From CAZENU01 sp965222125 (GTDB lineage: Bacteria > Chloroflexota > Dehalococcoidia > Lucifugimonadales > CAZENU01), in the NCBI GenBank assembly GCA_965222125.1, contig CBDCTC010000004.1, positions 62,001 through 126,000 of the forward strand: a stretch of DNA of 64,000 bases, given 5' to 3'. Below the pieces are notes generated by a model that saw nothing but the letters and a program-made list of their open reading frames with translations, did no database searches and had not been told where the DNA came from. Shown piece after piece: positions 16,132 to 24,722 of the stretch. The position numbers and the translations under genes are program-made. Position 1 is the first letter of the stretch. Each line of letters begins with the position of its first letter.

Positions 16132-17391
16132 ATGAAAGCCCGTTCGAGACCTCCCGCCACAAGCGTCCACCTGCCCGGAACCTTCCGGGCATTCAGGGAC
16201 CGCAACTATCGCCTGCTCTGGCCGGCGAACGTGCTTGCGTACTCCTCCCGCTGGATGCAGATGACCCTCCTCGGCTGGCTCGTGCTGGAGCTGACCGACT
16301 CGGAGCTACGGGTGGCCCTGGTTGGCGTATTCGCAATGGCGCCTATGCTTCTCCTTGGACTCGTGGGCGGGATGCTGGCCGATGTCGTGGACCGCAGGCG
16401 CATGCTCATGGGAGTTCACGCCATGACGTTAGCCGCCGCTCTTGTCATGTCCGTCCTGCTGTGGACCGGCTCGGAACGTTTCTGGCACGCGTATGCGGTG
16501 ATCCTGGTGGCCGGGATCGGCTGGTCGTTCGACATGCCGGCTCGACGCTCTCTGTTCCACGACCTTCTCGGTAGGTCCGGAGTGACGAACGCTGTCGCTT
16601 TGGACTCGATGGGTCAGAGCGTGAGCATGATGGCGGGCCCGGCGTTGGGCGGTGGACTGATCGCCGTGCTCGGCGTGAAGGGGGGGTACCTCGCCGTTAC
16701 GGCCTTTCTTCTGACCTCCCTGGTCCTCATCTATCGGCTGAAGCTGACATCGCCGCAGTCCCGCCGCGTTCGCGCTGAGGGCGCCTTGCCGTCCCTGGCG
16801 GCCGGGATTCGCTACGTTGTCGGCAACCAGGTGCTTCGGGCCACGGTACTGGTCACCCTGGCGATGAACGTGCTGATGTTCCCATACGCCAACCTGATCC
16901 CGGTCATCGCCAGGGACGTCCTCCTCGTGGGGCCTGGCCTCATGGGGCTGCTGCAATCGGCGGCCGGCTTGGGCGCCGCGGTGGGGGCGGTATCGATAGC
17001 GTCGTGGGTGGCCCTTCGATACCACGGCCGCGTCTATCTTGGAGGAGCCCTGTTGGCATGTCTCGCGCTGCTCTTGTTCTCGTTCTCCGAGTGGTACGCA
17101 GTGTCGTTTCCTCTGCTTCTGTTGGTAGGACTGGGCACCTCCGGCTTTTCGACGATGCAGAGCACGATCGTAATGCTCATCGCGGACCAGGACATGCGCG
17201 GCAAGGCGCTGGGAGTGATAACGATCGCCATCGGCACGGCCCCTTTGGGGGCGTTCGCTCTAGGATTGATGGCCGAGCGGATCGACGTTCAATTCGCCAT
17301 AGGGACGAACGCCACCCTGGGAGCCGTGCTGCTGGGCCTGATCGCGTTGACGTCCCCTGGCCTGCGCAGTCCCTTCCGGGCGAGGCGATAG
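16132..17391 (+). CDS. MFS transporter (MFS_3/EntS-like exporter group)
   Basis: A major-facilitator protein of 419 residues with about 12 hydrophobic segments. The opening FRAFRDRNYRLLWPANVLAYSSRWMQ is typical of the MFS_3/enterobactin-exporter-like group. The A-type loop GGMLADVVDRRRML lies between helices 2 and 3, and its second-half counterpart is weaker. The ATG at 16132 is preferred because the first helix region begins soon after. An upstream ATG at 16093 would add 13 residues, and neither has a clear ribosome-binding site. Substrate unknown. A strong hairpin follows the stop after 23 bp. Confidence 0.9.
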   Translation: MKARSRPPATSVHLPGTFRAFRDRNYRLLWPANVLAYSSRWMQMTLLGWLVLELTDSELRVALVGVFAMAPMLLLGLVGGMLADVVDRRRMLMGVHAMTLAAALVMSVLLWTGSERFWHAYAVILVAGIGWSFDMPARRSLFHDLLGRSGVTNAVALDSMGQSVSMMAGPALGGGLIAVLGVKGGYLAVTAFLLTSLVLIYRLKLTSPQSRRVRAEGALPSLAAGIRYVVGNQVLRATVLVTLAMNVLMFPYANLIPVIARDVLLVGPGLMGLLQSAAGLGAAVGAVSIASWVALRYHGRVYLGGALLACLALLLFSFSEWYAVSFPLLLLVGLGTSGFSTMQSTIVMLIADQDMRGKALGVITIAIGTAPLGAFALGLMAERIDVQFAIGTNATLGAVLLGLIALTSPGLRSPFRARR

Positions 17392-17414
17392 CGCGGGCCA
17401 CGTCGGCCATAAGC

Positions 17415-17451
17415 AGCACCGGCCGCTCCCCATCGGGGAACGGCCGGTGCT
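17415..17451. terminator. Bidirectional terminator hairpin between convergent genes
   Basis: A 17-bp stem (17415-17431 with 17435-17451), with one G-T pair and a 3-base loop, lies between the MFS gene (plus) and the small zinc-ribbon gene (minus), which converge here. It is the strongest intergenic hairpin in this part of the window. No T-run is present. Confidence 0.7.
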
Positions 17452-17475
17452 CAGGGAACGACGTCTACCTGTGGG

Positions 17476-17745
17476 TTAGTTGAGGTCCTCGTCGTCGGCT
17501 AGCCGCTTGGCGGGACGCTCGACGTCGGTGGGGAACCTGGCACCGCCTGCCAGATGGTCCAACGACACGTCGTACCCCCATGACGAACCTTCGATGTAGT
17601 TCATGAACTCTCGTTCCGCGCCGCACTGCCTGCACGTGCCCTTGCTTGACGGCCCAGCCGGCGTGTCGATCATCCACTGGTGACCGCAGGCCACGGCCTC
17701 CTCGTCGGGTACCTCCTGTTTCTGCGTCGACGTCGATGCTTCCAC
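17476..17745 (-). CDS. Small conserved zinc-ribbon-like protein
   Basis: An 89-residue soluble protein of unknown function. The central segment ACGHQWMIDTPAGPSSKG is followed by TCRQCGAEREFMNY (about 19-50), which provides one Cys-Gly-His group and one Cys-x-x-Cys, so a single metal site is plausible. The rest is acidic. The WxID-PxG and EF-NYIEGSSW pattern looks conserved, and I recall similar small proteins from Dehalococcoidia-type Chloroflexota, but I cannot run a search. It has about 340 bp of upstream non-coding sequence and is probably transcribed alone. Confidence 0.7.
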   Translation of the reverse strand: MEASTSTQKQEVPDEEAVACGHQWMIDTPAGPSSKGTCRQCGAEREFMNYIEGSSWGYDVSLDHLAGGARFPTDVERPAKRLADDEDLN

Positions 17746-18085
17746 CTTCTCCCTCCAGTTGCCTCCAGCGTCTCCTCTGATGCCAGCAGAGCCTCGCGCA
17801 TCAGGATTAGAACGCTTGTATTGCTGATTTGACGCGCAAGTCTAGCAAGCGCCTTCTTCGAGTGTCAAGGCGAATATGCGCCCTGACATAGCCCTTTTCG
17901 ACGCCGCTCGTCTTCGGCCAAGTCCGGCCTGTTCACGATATGGACTCAGACTTACGCCGGACAGACGATATGCGACCTCGGACGAATGACAAGCCCGTGG
18001 ACCGTATTGGCGCCATACGGGACGAGCGATTACGACGCCAGTTGGGTGTTGCAGCCGCTTCTCGCGCCGAAGCGTCGGGCGTGTG
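17746..18085. other. Intergenic region with a 19-bp palindrome
   Basis: No gene is visible in this stretch of 340 bp. It holds the upstream region of the small zinc-ribbon gene, somewhat richer in A/T around 17800-17870, and a nearly perfect palindrome CCGTATTGGCGCCATACGG at 18002-18020. The palindrome could be an operator or the end hairpin of the damaged cyclophilin-like gene that stops at 18086. Confidence 0.5.
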
Positions 18086-18459
18086 TCAGCCCTGTTCCAC
18101 GGTGACGCCGGCGCCCGGGCCGACCGACTTGAGCACGGCGGCGTCGCCTTCGATCTTCCCGAGCACGTTTACCGGACTCGCGGGTCTGATCTCGTCTCCC
18201 CGGCTCATCGGCGTCGGGCCGAAGAAAAGACACAGCCCCTGACCCGGCGGCCAGTATCCAACGTCTCCGAACTCCACCACCTCGCGGGCGTCGTCCTCGC
18301 GGGCCTCCAGCCCAGTGCGAAAGTAGATCTCGTCGCCCCAGGTCTGGCTTGCGCTTCGATAGGCAGCGCGCCCCACAGCAGGTCGGCGGTCTAGGTCTCG
18401 TCCAAGAGCGCCGTCACAGTCACGCCGCCCGCGGTGATCTTGATTCGTCGTCCCTGCAT
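18086..18459 (-). pseudogene. Cyclophilin-like (TM1367-type) protein, broken by a stop and a frameshift
   Basis: Read from an ATG at 18459, the gene begins with MQGRRIKITAGGVTVTALLDET and then meets a TAG stop at 18393-18391, where the family has Lys (AAG). It continues as TADLLWGALPIEA. A one-base frameshift around 18350-18360 then leads into the frame encoding TWGDEIYFRTGL, DVGYWPPGQGLCLFFGPTP and SPVNVLGKIEGD, hallmark phrases of the small cyclophilin-like fold (PF04126). Two independent lesions in about 124 codons make a single assembly error unlikely. Members of this family are of unknown function. Confidence 0.8.
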
Positions 18460-18612
18460 GCTATCCTCTCCGTCACCGATCTCATCATACCGTCGGCGGA
18501 CGCCGGCCTGTGTCAGACAGCGGCGGGCCGTCCGGCCCGCGCCCCGGTCGCCTTCGGCAAGTCACGTGAAGCGGGTAGGGCGGTGCACGGGCGACAACCG
18601 GAGGAACGACAC

Positions 18613-19665
18613 ATGCCTACAGAACCAGCCGACAGGCTCAACACGATTGCGGCGCGCCTGTTGCAGGGCGCCGGAGCCAGCGAACACGAGGCGGCGACGG
18701 TCGCCCGCCACTGCGTGGACGCGAACCTGGCTGGCCATGACTCTCACGGCATCATCCAGATACCGACCTATATCGACCGCGTCAACGCGGGCCACATCGT
18801 CCCCGGCGCCGAGCTCGAGATAGTCAAGGACACCCCCACGACCACGGTCGTCAACGGCAACTGGGGATTCGGCTACGTTGTCTCCGAGCGCGCCATGGAG
18901 TCCACGATCGCCAAGGCTCGAGAGAGCAATCTCGCGGCCGCGACCGTCTACCAACAGAGCCACGTCGGGCGCGTGACCGACTACCCGTTGATGGCCGCGG
19001 AGGCTGGAATGATCGGCATCATGACCGCCGACTCCGGCCGCACCAGCAAGTCGGTCGTACCGTTCGGCGGCAGGGAGCCCCGTCTCGGTACCAACCCGAT
19101 CTGCATAGCGATGCCCAGCGACCTGGCAGGCCCCATGTTCATCGACGGCGCGACCAGCGCCGTGGCCGCTGGCAAGGTAGCCGTCGCCGCCGCTCGGCAG
19201 GAGCCGATACCGGAAGGCTGGATAGTCGATGCCGACGGCAAGCCGACGACCGATCCGCACGACCTCAAGCGTGGCGGCGCGCTCCTACCGCTCGGAGGAC
19301 CTGAGGGCCACAAGGGCTATGGCCTGTCGGTTATGGTCGAGATACTGTCGGGCATCCTCACCGGCCTGGGCTACGGCTACGATACGTCCGGCCGCCACAA
19401 CGACGGCTGCTTCATGGCCGCGTTCAACGTCGAGGCCTTCCGGCCGCTCGACGAGTTCAAACGCGAGGTCGCCGAGTTCGCCTCCTACCTGAAGAACTCG
19501 GCACCGGCTGAAGGCTTCACAGAGGTCTACTACCCCGGCGAGCCGGAGTACCTGCGGACCCAGAAGCTGATGTCCGAGGGAATCTACGTCGAGGACTCGA
19601 CCTGGGCAAAGCTCACCGAGCTTGCGGTCGAGTACGGCATGGCCGGCGAGCTCGGGCTCGGCTGA
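18613..19665 (+). CDS. Ldh2/malate-L-lactate dehydrogenase family oxidoreductase
   Basis: A 350-residue NAD(P)-dependent 2-hydroxy-acid dehydrogenase of the Ldh2 family, structurally unrelated to classical lactate and malate dehydrogenases. The family opening RLLQGAGASEHEAATVARHCVDANLAGHDSHGI holds the catalytic His (about residue 45, DSHG). The nucleotide-binding region includes TVYQQSHVGRVTDYP, FGGREPRLGTNPI and LLPLGGPEGHKGYGLSVMVEI (about 232-252). The family reduces or oxidises ketoacids such as ureidoglycolate, sulfolactate, malate or delta-1-piperideine-2-carboxylate, so the substrate is open. The ATG at 18613 fits the family start. Confidence 0.92.
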   Translation: MPTEPADRLNTIAARLLQGAGASEHEAATVARHCVDANLAGHDSHGIIQIPTYIDRVNAGHIVPGAELEIVKDTPTTTVVNGNWGFGYVVSERAMESTIAKARESNLAAATVYQQSHVGRVTDYPLMAAEAGMIGIMTADSGRTSKSVVPFGGREPRLGTNPICIAMPSDLAGPMFIDGATSAVAAGKVAVAAARQEPIPEGWIVDADGKPTTDPHDLKRGGALLPLGGPEGHKGYGLSVMVEILSGILTGLGYGYDTSGRHNDGCFMAAFNVEAFRPLDEFKREVAEFASYLKNSAPAEGFTEVYYPGEPEYLRTQKLMSEGIYVEDSTWAKLTELAVEYGMAGELGLG

Positions 19666-19860
19666 CGGAGGAGCAGCGGCGCTTAACTCATCAGGTCTGG
19701 TGGGCCCCGGCGACCGCCCCTCCATTCGTACCGCTGAAGTAGCGGCGGTACTCGGGGTGAACGGGCTGCTGGGGTACCAGGTCTGAACGGACAGAATCCA
19801 TTCGGAGTCTTGATCGCAAAGAGCCTTGCGGGACAGTCCTTGGCCCTTCGCCCTCCGGTC

Positions 19861-20254
19861 CTACACGATGGTTTCCTTGTCGACCAGCGTCTCCGCGCGG
19901 GCTCGGTCGTCGTCGGCCAGGGCTACGGTGGTGTAGCCGTCCCGACGGTCTACGATGTGCAGACTCTGTAGGTTCACGCCCGCGTCCTTAGAACCTCTCG
20001 GCGACCCTTGCGAGGGCTCCCGGCTCGTCCCGGAGTCTCAGGACGAGCGCTTCGTCGGTGACGGTCTTGAAGCCCGCGTCCGTCAACGCCCGCAGGGCGT
20101 CGTCGCAGTCGTTGGTCGTCAGGGTGACGACGCCCTTGGCGCCGAGTGCCTCGGCGCTGATCGTCTCGATGTTCAGGCCCTTGTCGGCAAGCACCCTGCT
20201 TATGTCGGCGATCGTCCCGACCTCGTTCTTCGCCATCACGATGATCCTGTTCAT
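19861..20254 (-). pseudogene. Tandem ACT-domain protein with a frameshift in the second domain
   Basis: The first 88 codons encode an ACT domain (MNRIIVMAKNEVGTIADISRVLADKGLNIE) and the start of a second one (EALVLRLRDEPGALARVAERF), ending at a stop at about 19986. Shifting by one base just there restores an uninterrupted reading frame that completes the second ACT domain (KDAGVNLQSLHIVDRRDGYTT, ending ETLVDKETIV) to a stop at 19861. The natural product was therefore a two-ACT protein of about 130 residues, probably a small-molecule sensor. It follows the damaged PLP decarboxylase gene on the same strand with no gap, so the two form a decayed operon. Confidence 0.8.
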
Positions 20255-21328
20255 GCTGTCTCCCTCCCGGTCCTATGGCCGGATGCTTCAGGCAATCGTC
20301 GACTACCGCGTCGATCGTCTCGCGCGTCACGTGCGGCATGGTTATCAGGTGGCCGATGTCCTCGAACGGGGCGATCTGCCACGTGCGGACGACTTCCGGC
20401 GGCGGCTTCGGGAAGACGACGGTCACGGAGTTCTTGTTTCGCCACGCGGGGATTCCGCTGTCGTTGAACCGGGCGACGGCGTATTCGGCGACCTCCAGGC
20501 AGCCGGCCACAATCTCCCTGAAGCCGTCCATCCCGTGCTGGCGGAGCGCGTACGACATCATCAGTGGCGTGATGGCGTTGCGTGACCCGGCGATCGTCGT
20601 ATCCAGCGCGCCGATGTACTCGATCGACCGGGCGATGCGCTTCGCGTATTCGCGCCTCGTGAGAGCCACCCCGCAGGGGATGGGGGCGCCGATCATTTTA
20701 TGGCCGCTGATAGCCACGCTGTCAACTCCGGCGTCGAACCCGTAAGGCTGGGGGTCGTCCACAAGGGGCAGTATCATGCCGCTCAGGGCCGCGTCCGAGT
20801 GTATGTACGAATTGGCGACCGCCAGATCGTCGAGGATGGCCCAAACCTTGCCGACGTCGCCGATATGGTCTCGTGCAGGTCTTGGTAGTCGATCTCGCCG
20901 TTGTCCTGGCTCTTGATCATGATGTTGCGCGCCCTCAGCAGGCGCAGGATCATGACGACACTGTAGTGGGTGTCCTGCGAGAAGTAGACGACGCCGTCCG
21001 GGAACGTCTCTCGCCCGATGTAGAGGCCGTAGATGTTGCCCTCGGTCCCGCCGGAGGTGACGTAGCCCCACGCTTCCTCCCGCGGCAGGCCCGTCATTTC
21101 CGCGAACTGGCCGATGACCTCTCGCTCCATCTCGTGGGTGTTGCTTCGAAAGTTGCTGTCGTGGAACGGGTCGCCGACGTTGTTGACGCAGTACTTCATG
21201 AAGGGCAGCAGCGCCGTGTAGTCGAAGTCGTGGTTGCACGGATATCCGACCTGCTGTCGGTGCAACGCCTCGAGGTCGTCCTGCAAGGCGTCGAGGCGCC
21301 TTCGTGTCTCTGCGCTCGGCTCGTTCAT
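20255..21328 (-). pseudogene. PLP-dependent histidine/glutamate decarboxylase-like gene with internal deletion
   Basis: The first frame (ATG 21328) encodes the start of a group II-type decarboxylase: YVTSGGTEGNIYGLYIGRE, SQDTHYSVVMILRLL and GEIDYQDLHETI. Near 20866 the frame breaks, and the next frame continues with GDVGKVWAILDDLAVANSYIHSDAALSG and the PLP-lysine block SVAISGHKMIGAPIPCG. The conserved stretch that should join them, containing the NIGTT loop (about 20 residues), is missing. This is therefore a deletion of non-multiple-of-three length and not a simple base error. No proper stop follows: the second frame runs on out of phase through the ACT gene. The product would have decarboxylated an amino acid using pyridoxal phosphate. 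Confidence 0.82.
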
Positions 21329-21350
21329 GTTGGTCTCCCGTTCTGTCCGG

Positions 21351-21737
21351 TTACCGTATCAACGTTAGCTCTACGCCTGTGTCAACCCGCTGCCACGCTC
21401 GGTCCGCGGTGGCTGCGGGTACGCCGAGGCGCTTCGCCAGGCCAAGGCAGGCGCGGTCGCCAAGCGACAGACCGGCTGCCCTCGTGGCTCTCCTGAGCAT
21501 GCCGGCCCCTACCGCCTGCTCGGCGTCGAACGGCACGATGTCCAGTACGAGCCCGCCGACCGCTCTCCTGATGTCGCGCTCGCGGATACCGGCTTCCGCG
21601 AGCTTGGCCGTTACCTCGGAGATGTTGACCGTGCTCATGGCCGAGTTGCGCAGTAGCCCGGCCACGACGTCCGCGCCCGGCTCGTCGTTCAGCAAAGCCA
21701 ACAATGCCGAGGAGTCCAGGACGACTTCAGTCGCCAT
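21351..21737 (-). CDS. PIN-domain toxin (VapC family)
   Basis: A 128-residue PIN ribonuclease with the four expected acidic residues: D8 (VVLDSSALLALL), E41 (NISEVTAKL), D94 (SLGDRACLGLA) and D112 (TADRAW). VapC toxins cleave tRNA or rRNA when freed from their antitoxin. The start overlaps the last codons of the upstream AbrB-type antitoxin gene by 11 bp, the standard arrangement that couples their translation. All catalytic residues are present, so the toxin should be active. Confidence 0.92.
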   Translation of the reverse strand: MATEVVLDSSALLALLNDEPGADVVAGLLRNSAMSTVNISEVTAKLAEAGIRERDIRRAVGGLVLDIVPFDAEQAVGAGMLRRATRAAGLSLGDRACLGLAKRLGVPAATADRAWQRVDTGVELTLIR

Positions 21738-21975
21738 GGGCCTCCTCGCGGCGCTCCCGGATCAACTCGTCTACCAGGCTTCGCTCTCGGGGAACGTACT
21801 GTCGGATCATCTGCTGCGCGTGCCGGATCGCCGTCTGCGGTGTCATCAGCCGAAGCTCGTCATCCTCGATCATGAGGACCACCTCGTCCCCGGCATTTAG
21901 GCCGAGCGCCTTGCGGTGGGCCGCCGGTATGACGAGCCGTCCCGCCTTTCCTATTCGTGCCCGTGTCTCAAGCAT
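21727..21975 (-). CDS. AbrB/SpoVT-type antitoxin
   Basis: An 82-residue protein with an N-terminal swapped-hairpin DNA-binding domain (RIGKAGRLVIPAAHRKALGLNAGDEVVLMIED, about 7-38) and a C-terminal helical tail rich in Arg and Glu that should bind the toxin. The ATG at 21975 has GAGGTG six bases upstream (minus strand) and is chosen over longer frames. It would repress its own operon and neutralise the PIN toxin encoded immediately downstream. Confidence 0.9.
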   Translation of the reverse strand: MLETRARIGKAGRLVIPAAHRKALGLNAGDEVVLMIEDDELRLMTPQTAIRHAQQMIRQYVPRERSLVDELIRERREEAHGD

Positions 21976-22126
21976 GTGCCACCTCAGAGATATTGTGCCA
22001 TAACTGAACTGCACATGCCAGTGGTGTCCCGAGGGTCCGATCTGGATCGGACGTGCGGCAGCGAACGGCCTCTTGGGCCGGTGGCACAGGGTTTCGCACC
22101 CATGTCGGGTCTGGCGGCGTGTCGGG

Positions 22127-24577
22127 CTACATCCGGACGCGGGCGCTCCGGGGGTCGTAGGGGGGGCGCAGGGAGGCGGTCGCCGCGTGGCGTTCGTCCA
22201 TGATCTCGATCTCGTAGCTCCCGCCACGGACGTAAGCCGGGTCCACGCCGCCCTCATTCTCGACGTATCCCATGCCCACCGAACGGCCGACCGTGTGGCC
22301 GTAGGCGCCGTCCGTAGTGCGCCCGACGAGCGCGCCGTCCCGGTAGATCGGCTCGTCGCCGAGCAGCAGCGGCTCGGGGTCGTCCAGAGTGAACACCGCC
22401 AGCCGCTTCGTCAAAGCCCTGCCTGCCTGAGCCGTCAGCGCCCTCTTGCCGATGAAGTCCGGCTTGTCGAACGCCACGGCGAAACGCAGCCCGGCCTCCA
22501 GCGGTGTGTCCAGATCGGTCAGGTCGGTGCCCCAGGCCCGGTACGCCTTCTCCATGCGGAGCGACTCCAGGGCGTGATATCCGGCGAGCCGCAGCCCGAA
22601 AGGCCCACCCTCCGCGACGATGGCGTCGTAGACGTGGGCGGCGAACTCGGTCGGGATGTACAGCTCCCATCCCAGTTCGCCGACGTAGGTGATCCGGGTG
22701 GCGCGCACGGGCGCGTAACCGAGCTCTATCTCCCGGCTGTCCAGGAACGGGAACGCCTCGTTCGACAGGTCAGTGTCCGTCAGCCGCGATAGCAGCTCGC
22801 GAGACCGCGGTCCCATGACGCCCAGCACCGCGTACGCGGACGACACGTTCGTGACAAAGGCGTGCGCGTCAGCTGGGATACCGTTCCGCAGCCAGTGCTC
22901 GTCGCGCGTCTCGGTGGAGCAGCCGGTCACGACCATGTACGCATCCTCGGAAAGCCGGGTGACCGTGAGGTCGGCCTCGAATCCACCGCGGTCGTTGAGC
23001 ATCGCCGTGTATACCGCCCGTCCCGGTGGCACGCCCGCGTCGTTCGCGCATAGCATTTGGAGCACCTGCTCCGCGTCTCGGCCCTGGAGCAGCAGCTTGG
23101 CGAACGAGGTCTGATCGAACAGCCCGACCGCCTCGCGGACCGCGCGGTGCTCTTCGGCGGAGTAGTCGAACCAGTTCTGACGCCCGTATGAGTACTCGTA
23201 CTCCCGCGCCACGCCTTCGGGGGCGAACCAGTTGGCCCGCTCCCAGCCGCTCACGACGCCGAACACGGCGCCCGCCGCGGCCAGCCGGTCATGCAGGGGC
23301 GACTGCCTGGCGTCCCGGGCGGTTTCCGGCTGCAGGTGGGGCCAGTGCAACCCGTACAGGGTGCCGACGGTCTCCACGGTGCGGTCGTACAGATAGCGGG
23401 AGTGGTTCTGGTAGCGGTGGAACCGCCGAATGTCCACCTCGGCCAGGTCCATCGTCGGGTGGCCTGCTACGATCCACTCCGCGACGGCCCTGCCGACCCC
23501 GGCGCCGGCCGCGATCCCGGTAGAGTTCAGTCCCGCGGCCACGAAGAAGCGCTTGAGCTCGGGCGCCTCGCCCATGACGTAACGGTTGTCCGGCGTGAAG
23601 CTCTCCGCGCTGACGTAGAACCGGTCTATGCCGGCCTCTTCCATCGCGGGGACACGGTGGATTGCGGCCTCCCAGAAGACCTTGAAGTGGTCCCAGTCCG
23701 GCTTAAGCAGGCTGAAGTTGTGGCCCTCGGGGATGCCGCCGGCGCCCCAGGGCTTGGCTCGGGACTCGAAGCCGCCCATCAGGATGGCGCCCAGCTCTTC
23801 TTTGTCGCGCCGGAAGTAGATCTGTTCGTCGGGATCGCGCAGCGACTTGAGGTCCAACGGTACGTCCATCGGGTTGGTCACAAGGTACATGTGCTCGGCC
23901 GCGTGGAGCGGGACGTTGACCCCGCACAGCTTACCGATCTCACGCGCCCACATGCCGGCGCAGTTGACCGCGAGCTCGCACTCGATGGCGCCCCGGTTCG
24001 TGGACACGCCGGTCACCGCGCCGTTTCGTTGGTCGATGCCCGTCACTACGACATCCTCGAATATCGCCACGCCATTGTTTACAGCGCCGGCGGCCAACGC
24101 CTTCGCCGTATGCTCCGGCAGCGTCTCGCCGTCGTTGGGGATGTGCAGTGCGCCGACGAGGTCGTCCGTCCGCATCAGCGGCCACATTTCGCCAGCCCTT
24201 TGCAGGCTGATCGGCTCGACTTCGATCCCGAAAGACCTGCCCAGCGATGCGATCTTCTTGAGCTCGTCCATGCGGCCTTCCGTCCGCGCCACGGTTACGC
24301 TGCCCGACTGGCGGAACCCGGTGGGATGGCCGGTCTCGGCCTCCAGTCCGCCGTAGAGCTCGGCGCCGTACTTGGCGATCTCGATGAGCGTCCGCGTGCT
24401 GCGGAGCTGGGTAACGAGGCCGGCGGCGTGCCAGGTCGTACCGCCGGTCAACTTGCCTCGCTCGAGGACCACTACGTCTCTGCGGCCCAGCTTCGCCAGA
24501 TGGTAGGCGACGCTGCAGCCGACAATGCCGCCTCCGATGATGACGATCTCGGCCCGGTCGGGAAGATTCGCGCCCAT
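22127..24577 (-). CDS. FAD-dependent oxidoreductase with C-terminal GcvT domain (dimethylglycine/sarcosine dehydrogenase-like)
   Basis: An 816-residue protein. The DAO-type FAD domain starts with EIVIIGGGIVGCSVAYHLAKLG (about 9-30). It includes TGGTTWHAAGLV, where FAD is attached covalently to a His in related enzymes, and extends to about 380. A middle FAO_M-like segment follows, then a folate-binding GcvT domain in the C-terminal 400 residues (VFGVVSGWERANWF, GVMGPRSRELL, YVGELGWELYIPTE). Proteins of this build oxidise N-methyl groups of dimethylglycine or sarcosine and pass the one-carbon unit to tetrahydrofolate. The ATG at 24577 has GGAGG at the right distance. The intact soxBDAG operon 4 kb away suggests a shared pathway. 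Confidence 0.9.
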   Translation of the reverse strand: MGANLPDRAEIVIIGGGIVGCSVAYHLAKLGRRDVVVLERGKLTGGTTWHAAGLVTQLRSTRTLIEIAKYGAELYGGLEAETGHPTGFRQSGSVTVARTEGRMDELKKIASLGRSFGIEVEPISLQRAGEMWPLMRTDDLVGALHIPNDGETLPEHTAKALAAGAVNNGVAIFEDVVVTGIDQRNGAVTGVSTNRGAIECELAVNCAGMWAREIGKLCGVNVPLHAAEHMYLVTNPMDVPLDLKSLRDPDEQIYFRRDKEELGAILMGGFESRAKPWGAGGIPEGHNFSLLKPDWDHFKVFWEAAIHRVPAMEEAGIDRFYVSAESFTPDNRYVMGEAPELKRFFVAAGLNSTGIAAGAGVGRAVAEWIVAGHPTMDLAEVDIRRFHRYQNHSRYLYDRTVETVGTLYGLHWPHLQPETARDARQSPLHDRLAAAGAVFGVVSGWERANWFAPEGVAREYEYSYGRQNWFDYSAEEHRAVREAVGLFDQTSFAKLLLQGRDAEQVLQMLCANDAGVPPGRAVYTAMLNDRGGFEADLTVTRLSEDAYMVVTGCSTETRDEHWLRNGIPADAHAFVTNVSSAYAVLGVMGPRSRELLSRLTDTDLSNEAFPFLDSREIELGYAPVRATRITYVGELGWELYIPTEFAAHVYDAIVAEGGPFGLRLAGYHALESLRMEKAYRAWGTDLTDLDTPLEAGLRFAVAFDKPDFIGKRALTAQAGRALTKRLAVFTLDDPEPLLLGDEPIYRDGALVGRTTDGAYGHTVGRSVGMGYVENEGGVDPAYVRGGSYEIEIMDERHAATASLRPPYDPRSARVRM

Positions 24578-24722
24578 GGAAGCCCTCCGGCAGGAAACTA
24601 CTGGAATGCGGGTGATGTTCTCATCGCAGCGGCGTTCGGCGCAACCTCTGAACTCGACGCGCGGTGAGACGGTGCTACACTTGTCGTGCCCAGCGAGACG
24701 GCCTCGATGGAGGAAGCGAACT

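Noticed and set aside
19974..21239. A 421-codon frame read as one protein over the decarboxylase and the ACT gene
   Set aside because: Its beginning and end are out-of-frame text. Only the middle carries decarboxylase motifs, so it was split into two damaged genes.
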